From the NCBI RefSeq assembly GCF_900115265.1, contig NZ_FOVU01000011.1, forward strand, positions 1-64,000: a stretch of 64,000 bases of DNA, written 5' to 3'. The stretch comes from Bradyrhizobium sp. Ghvi. Lineage in GTDB: Bacteria; Pseudomonadota; Alphaproteobacteria; Rhizobiales; Xanthobacteraceae. A model generated the notes under the pieces. That model worked only from the letters and a program-made list of their open reading frames with translations, searched no databases and had not been told where the DNA came from. The translations under genes were made by a program, and so were the position numbers. The stretch's first letter is position 1. Every line of letters begins with the position of its first letter. Below, in pieces: positions 61,001-64,000 of this stretch.

Positions 61001-64000
61001 TCACTTCGCCGCCCGCACCTCGACGGTGGCCGTACCGGTGCGACCGTAGCGCGAGGGATTGTACATGTCCTCGACATAGGCCTGCGGTAACACGTATTTG
61101 CCAGGCGAGACCACGCGCACGACGTAGGCGACGGTGAACACTGCCTTGGAATCGGAGGCACGATCGACAGCCGCCGTGAAGCGGTCATCACGGAACTCGG
61201 TATTCTCGGGCTCCGCACCGTCCTCGATCCAGTCCAGCGTGCCGCTGTCGCCTGACGAGACCAGCTTCGGATTGTCGATCTCCAGACCCGCGGGCAGATA
61301 ATCGGACACCATGATGTGGCCGTACTCCGGCTTTGCCTCCGTGATCTTCAACACCACGGCGAAGCGTTCGTTCTGCTTGACCTTGCCGATATCGGCGGGT
61401 TTGCCGTCGAGCGTGAAGTAGTTCCGCTCGATCTTGAAGCCGTTGGACGCGGCCGGCTCAGGCGTCACCGGCGAGCCGGACACCGAGACCACCGCCTGCA
61501 CCGGCGCATCGCCCGTGTTGGTGATCTTCAGCGGCTTGCCGCTCAGCGTGTCCGACTTGTAGCTGCGATAGAGCGCGGTCTTGACCGGCTGACCGTCGAC
61601 CTCGATCGAGAGGTTCTCCTTGGCGAGCGCCCGCGCCGCCAACACCAGCCACGCGTTCTCCTGCGTGGAGGTGTAGGGCGTGAGCCCGCGCGCGGTCTCG
61701 ACCCGCGCCACGGCCTGCGACAGCGTCGCCTTCGGCGCATTGCCCTCGCTCGCGAGCGAGACGAGCGCCGCGGCATCGCGCAGCTGCGAGCCGTAGTCGC
61801 TGCGGCCGAACTCGAGCACCGGCTTTGGCGCGAGGCTGTCGAGCGCTGCGCCATAGACCCGCTCCGCGCGGCTGCGGTCGCCGACCAGCGCCAGCGCGGC
61901 CGCAAGCTGAGACTTCGCAATGGGGGTTGCGAGGTTGTTCAACTTGGTGTCCGCGAGGTAACGAAGATCGCCGATCGGCGCTGCGCCATTGCGCGCGAGC
62001 ACGTAGAGGCCATAGGCGAGATCGCGGCCGCCGTCCTTCTCCGGTTCGTTGCCGTTGACGACGGAGTTGCGGATCCGATCCAGCGCATTCTTGAACAGAA
62101 TGTCCGGCACCACGAAACCCTTTTCACGGGCGCGGGTGAGGAAATCCGTCACGTAGGCATCGAGCCAGGCGTCATCGCCGCCGGCCGACCACAGGCCGAA
62201 CGAGCCATTGGAGCCTTGACGGGCCAACAGCCGCTCGATGGCGTCGCGGATGCGCTGGTCGACCTCGGTATCCATGGCGAGATGCGCTCCGGCCGCGAGT
62301 TCGTTGACGTAGAGCAACGGCATCGCGCGGCTGGTGATCTGCTCCGAGCAGCCATAGGGATAGCGGTCGAGCGCCTTGAGGATCGTCGCCGCATCGAGCG
62401 CCGTCGACAGGCTCGCCGAAACCGAGACGCTGCCCGTGCCCGGCACGAGGTCGGAGAACATGTCCGAGGTCAGCGTCAGGCTCTCGCCCTTCGCCAGCGT
62501 CCGGATCGAGCGCCGCGCCAGCACCTGCGTCGCCGCCTTGACGTCGAACGCGTAGTGACGCGCCAGCGCCAGGCCGTTCGGCCCCTTGATGTCGACGTCG
62601 AGCGTCGCCTGCCCCGCCGCGGTCGCTTCGAGCGCGAGCGAGAACGAGTTGCGCTGCTTGGCAGCGAGCTTGACGGTGGTGGCAGGATTGCCGGTCATTT
62701 TCACCGGGCCGCCCGTCTTCACCTTGATGACGTAGTCGCCGGCCTGCCCCTCGACATTGTCGATCTCGAAATTGACCGTGCCGTGGTCGCCATTGAGCAG
62801 GAAGCGCGGCAACGTCGTCGTCAGCACGACGGGGTCGCGGATCACGACGTCGGTGTTGGCGCGGCCGAGCTTGGTTGCGGTCCACGCCACCGCCATCACG
62901 CGGGCGGTGCCGGCGAACTCAGGTATGTCGAAGCTCACCTCGGCGCTGCCGTCGGCGCCGACGGTGACGATGCCCGAATAAAGCGCCAGCGGCTTCTGCG
63001 CGGGCGGTGAGCCCTGCAGCTCGCCCGCGCCGGCGTCACCGCCGGATTTGATCTGGCCGCGCGTACCCGACATGCCGTCGATCAGCTGCCCATAGAGATC
63101 GCGAATCTCGGCGGAGAGCTGGCGCTGGCCGAGATAATAATCGTCCGGCGCCGGCGGCTTGTAATTGGTGAGATTGAGGATGCCGACATCGACCGCGGCA
63201 ATGACCACCTTGGCGTCCTCGCCTGGATTGAGCCCTTCGAGCTTGACCGGAATCTTCAGCATCGCATTCGGCCGGATCAAATCCGGCGGCGAAAGCTTGA
63301 CCTGCAGCGTCCGGGCCTGCTTATCGATCCCGAACCATTTCAGGCCGATCGCGCGACCCGGCATGCGCTGGGCGGCTGCATCGAGCGGTCGGCGCAGCGT
63401 CGCCACCACATAAGCACCGCTGCCCCAGTCCTGGCCGACCGGGATCTTCACCTGCGCGGTCCCTTCCTTGACGTCGACGGTCTGCGTCGTCAGCAGGCGA
63501 TCGCCGACCACGTTGACGGTGAGCTTGCCGGCGGTGCGGGCATTGACCGACACCGTCATGGTGTCGCCCGAAGCGTATTGCGGCTTGTCGATCGAAGTCT
63601 CGAGCAGGTCTGGCGTATCGGCGCTGCCGTCCGAATACCAGCCGACGTCGAACTGCACCGAGGTCACGGGGCCGTCGGCATCGTTCGACTTCACATCCAG
63701 CCGGTACCGGCCAGGGCGCGGCGCCAGGGAGATGCGGGACGGCTTGCCGGCGGCGATCGTGACGTCACCGTCGGCGACACGCGAACTCGACTTGACCGGC
63801 TCGTACTCCCAGTAATTGTTCTGACGATACCATTGATAGCGCGACTCCATCTTCAGGAGCTCATAGCGCAGACCGTCGCGGGGAAGCGTCTTGCCCTCGG
63901 GCGAGACGAACACGACGTCGAACTCGGCCTTGTCGCCTTCCGCGACGTTCTTGTCGCCGAATAGCGGCTTGATGCCGATCAGCGCGGTCGCGGGCGCGAC
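61001..64000 (-). CDS. bacterial alpha-2-macroglobulin, 5' end outside the window
   Basis: The frame is open from the right edge to the stop at 61001, giving 999 codons. The N-terminus and signal peptide are missing. Macroglobulin-type beta domains are seen (GSAEVSFDIPEFAGTARVMA; VVLTTTLPRFLLNGDHG). The thioester motif CSEQ in YPYGCSEQITSRAMPL has codons at 62339-62350, and an alpha/alpha helical domain follows. These large periplasmic proteins trap attacking proteases through the thioester. Translation of 63914-64000 continues without stop, so the Val codon at 63913 is not the start. Confidence 0.93.
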   Translation of the reverse strand, partial: VAPATALIGIKPLFGDKNVAEGDKAEFDVVFVSPEGKTLPRDGLRYELLKMESRYQWYRQNNYWEYEPVKSSSRVADGDVTIAAGKPSRISLAPRPGRYRLDVKSNDADGPVTSVQFDVGWYSDGSADTPDLLETSIDKPQYASGDTMTVSVNARTAGKLTVNVVGDRLLTTQTVDVKEGTAQVKIPVGQDWGSGAYVVATLRRPLDAAAQRMPGRAIGLKWFGIDKQARTLQVKLSPPDLIRPNAMLKIPVKLEGLNPGEDAKVVIAAVDVGILNLTNYKPPAPDDYYLGQRQLSAEIRDLYGQLIDGMSGTRGQIKSGGDAGAGELQGSPPAQKPLALYSGIVTVGADGSAEVSFDIPEFAGTARVMAVAWTATKLGRANTDVVIRDPVVLTTTLPRFLLNGDHGTVNFEIDNVEGQAGDYVIKVKTGGPVKMTGNPATTVKLAAKQRNSFSLALEATAAGQATLDVDIKGPNGLALARHYAFDVKAATQVLARRSIRTLAKGESLTLTSDMFSDLVPGTGSVSVSASLSTALDAATILKALDRYPYGCSEQITSRAMPLLYVNELAAGAHLAMDTEVDQRIRDAIERLLARQGSNGSFGLWSAGGDDAWLDAYVTDFLTRAREKGFVVPDILFKNALDRIRNSVVNGNEPEKDGGRDLAYGLYVLARNGAAPIGDLRYLADTKLNNLATPIAKSQLAAALALVGDRSRAERVYGAALDSLAPKPVLEFGRSDYGSQLRDAAALVSLASEGNAPKATLSQAVARVETARGLTPYTSTQENAWLVLAARALAKENLSIEVDGQPVKTALYRSYKSDTLSGKPLKITNTGDAPVQAVVSVSGSPVTPEPAASNGFKIERNYFTLDGKPADIGKVKQNERFAVVLKITEAKPEYGHIMVSDYLPAGLEIDNPKLVSSGDSGTLDWIEDGAEPENTEFRDDRFTAAVDRASDSKAVFTVAYVVRVVSPGKYVLPQAYVEDMYNPSRYGRTGTATVEVRAAK

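Noticed and set aside
61316..63010. 564-codon plus-strand frame
   Set aside because: Antisense shadow of the alpha-2-macroglobulin gene; the composition is Arg/His/Gly-rich without domains.

Overview
This is a GC-rich chromosomal segment that looks like Bradyrhizobium or a close relative in the Rhizobiales (Alphaproteobacteria). The reasons are the dusB(nifR3)-ntrB-ntrC and ntrY-ntrX-hfq-hflX gene order, a fused ispDF, popZ, the aapJQMP amino-acid transporter beside metC, a lipoyl synthase/COQ10-like pair, and short palindromic intergenic repeats. No phage, insertion sequence, CRISPR array or obvious pseudogene was found. Almost everything reads as core genome; the cobalt-type nitrile hydratase cluster is the clearest accessory function.

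Layout, left to right. 1-0.55 kb: a possible gene tail and a cluster of DNA hairpins. 0.55-6.3 kb: an HtrA-like protease, two small envelope proteins, the methionine importer genes metN-metI (no metQ nearby) and a DASS-family dicarboxylate transporter. 6.57-8.2 kb: nitrile hydratase alpha, beta and accessory genes with overlapping ends. 8.4-10.1 kb: queC and mazG. 10.25-20.1 kb: the nitrogen-regulation block, all on the minus strand (dusB-ntrB-ntrC, then ntrY-ntrX, hfq, hflX), with one overlooked 48-codon membrane-protein ORF between ntrC and ntrY. 20.3-29.1 kb: ispDF, a CinA-type amidohydrolase, a small MscS channel, COQ10-like/lipA, a 3-methyladenine glycosylase, valS and popZ. 29.4-34.4 kb: a TolC-type protein, an isoaspartate-methyltransferase-like protein, several very small ORFs, tRNA-Asn, tRNA-Cys and a DTW-domain tRNA-modifying enzyme. 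34.4-43.6 kb: a tightly packed operon for a tripartite RND pump (NodT-type channel, MdtA-, MdtB- and MdtC-like). 44.2-52.7 kb: cyclopropane fatty acid synthase, cysteine synthase, aapJQMP and metC. 52.9-58.8 kb: a Na/Pi cotransporter, then a minus-strand envelope module (GT39 glycosyltransferase, PAP2 phosphatase, GT2 glycosyltransferase, LAB-N membrane protein). 58.8-64 kb: pbpC and a thioester-type alpha-2-macroglobulin that runs off the right edge.

How the parts fit. The two Ntr two-component systems, Hfq and a candidate NtrC site just upstream of dusB form one nitrogen-control region. The Aap transporter, CysK, MetC and MetNI link amino-acid uptake with sulfur amino-acid metabolism. The GT39/PAP2/GT2/LAB-N genes look like a lipid A phosphate-removal and sugar-addition module, and pbpC plus alpha-2-macroglobulin a periplasmic wall-repair and defence pair. 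I found no clearly new multi-gene system. The observations most worth follow-up are a 78-bp multi-hairpin repeat present twice with compensatory base changes, the NtrC-like operator, the small membrane ORF between ntrC and ntrY, and the lipid A module.
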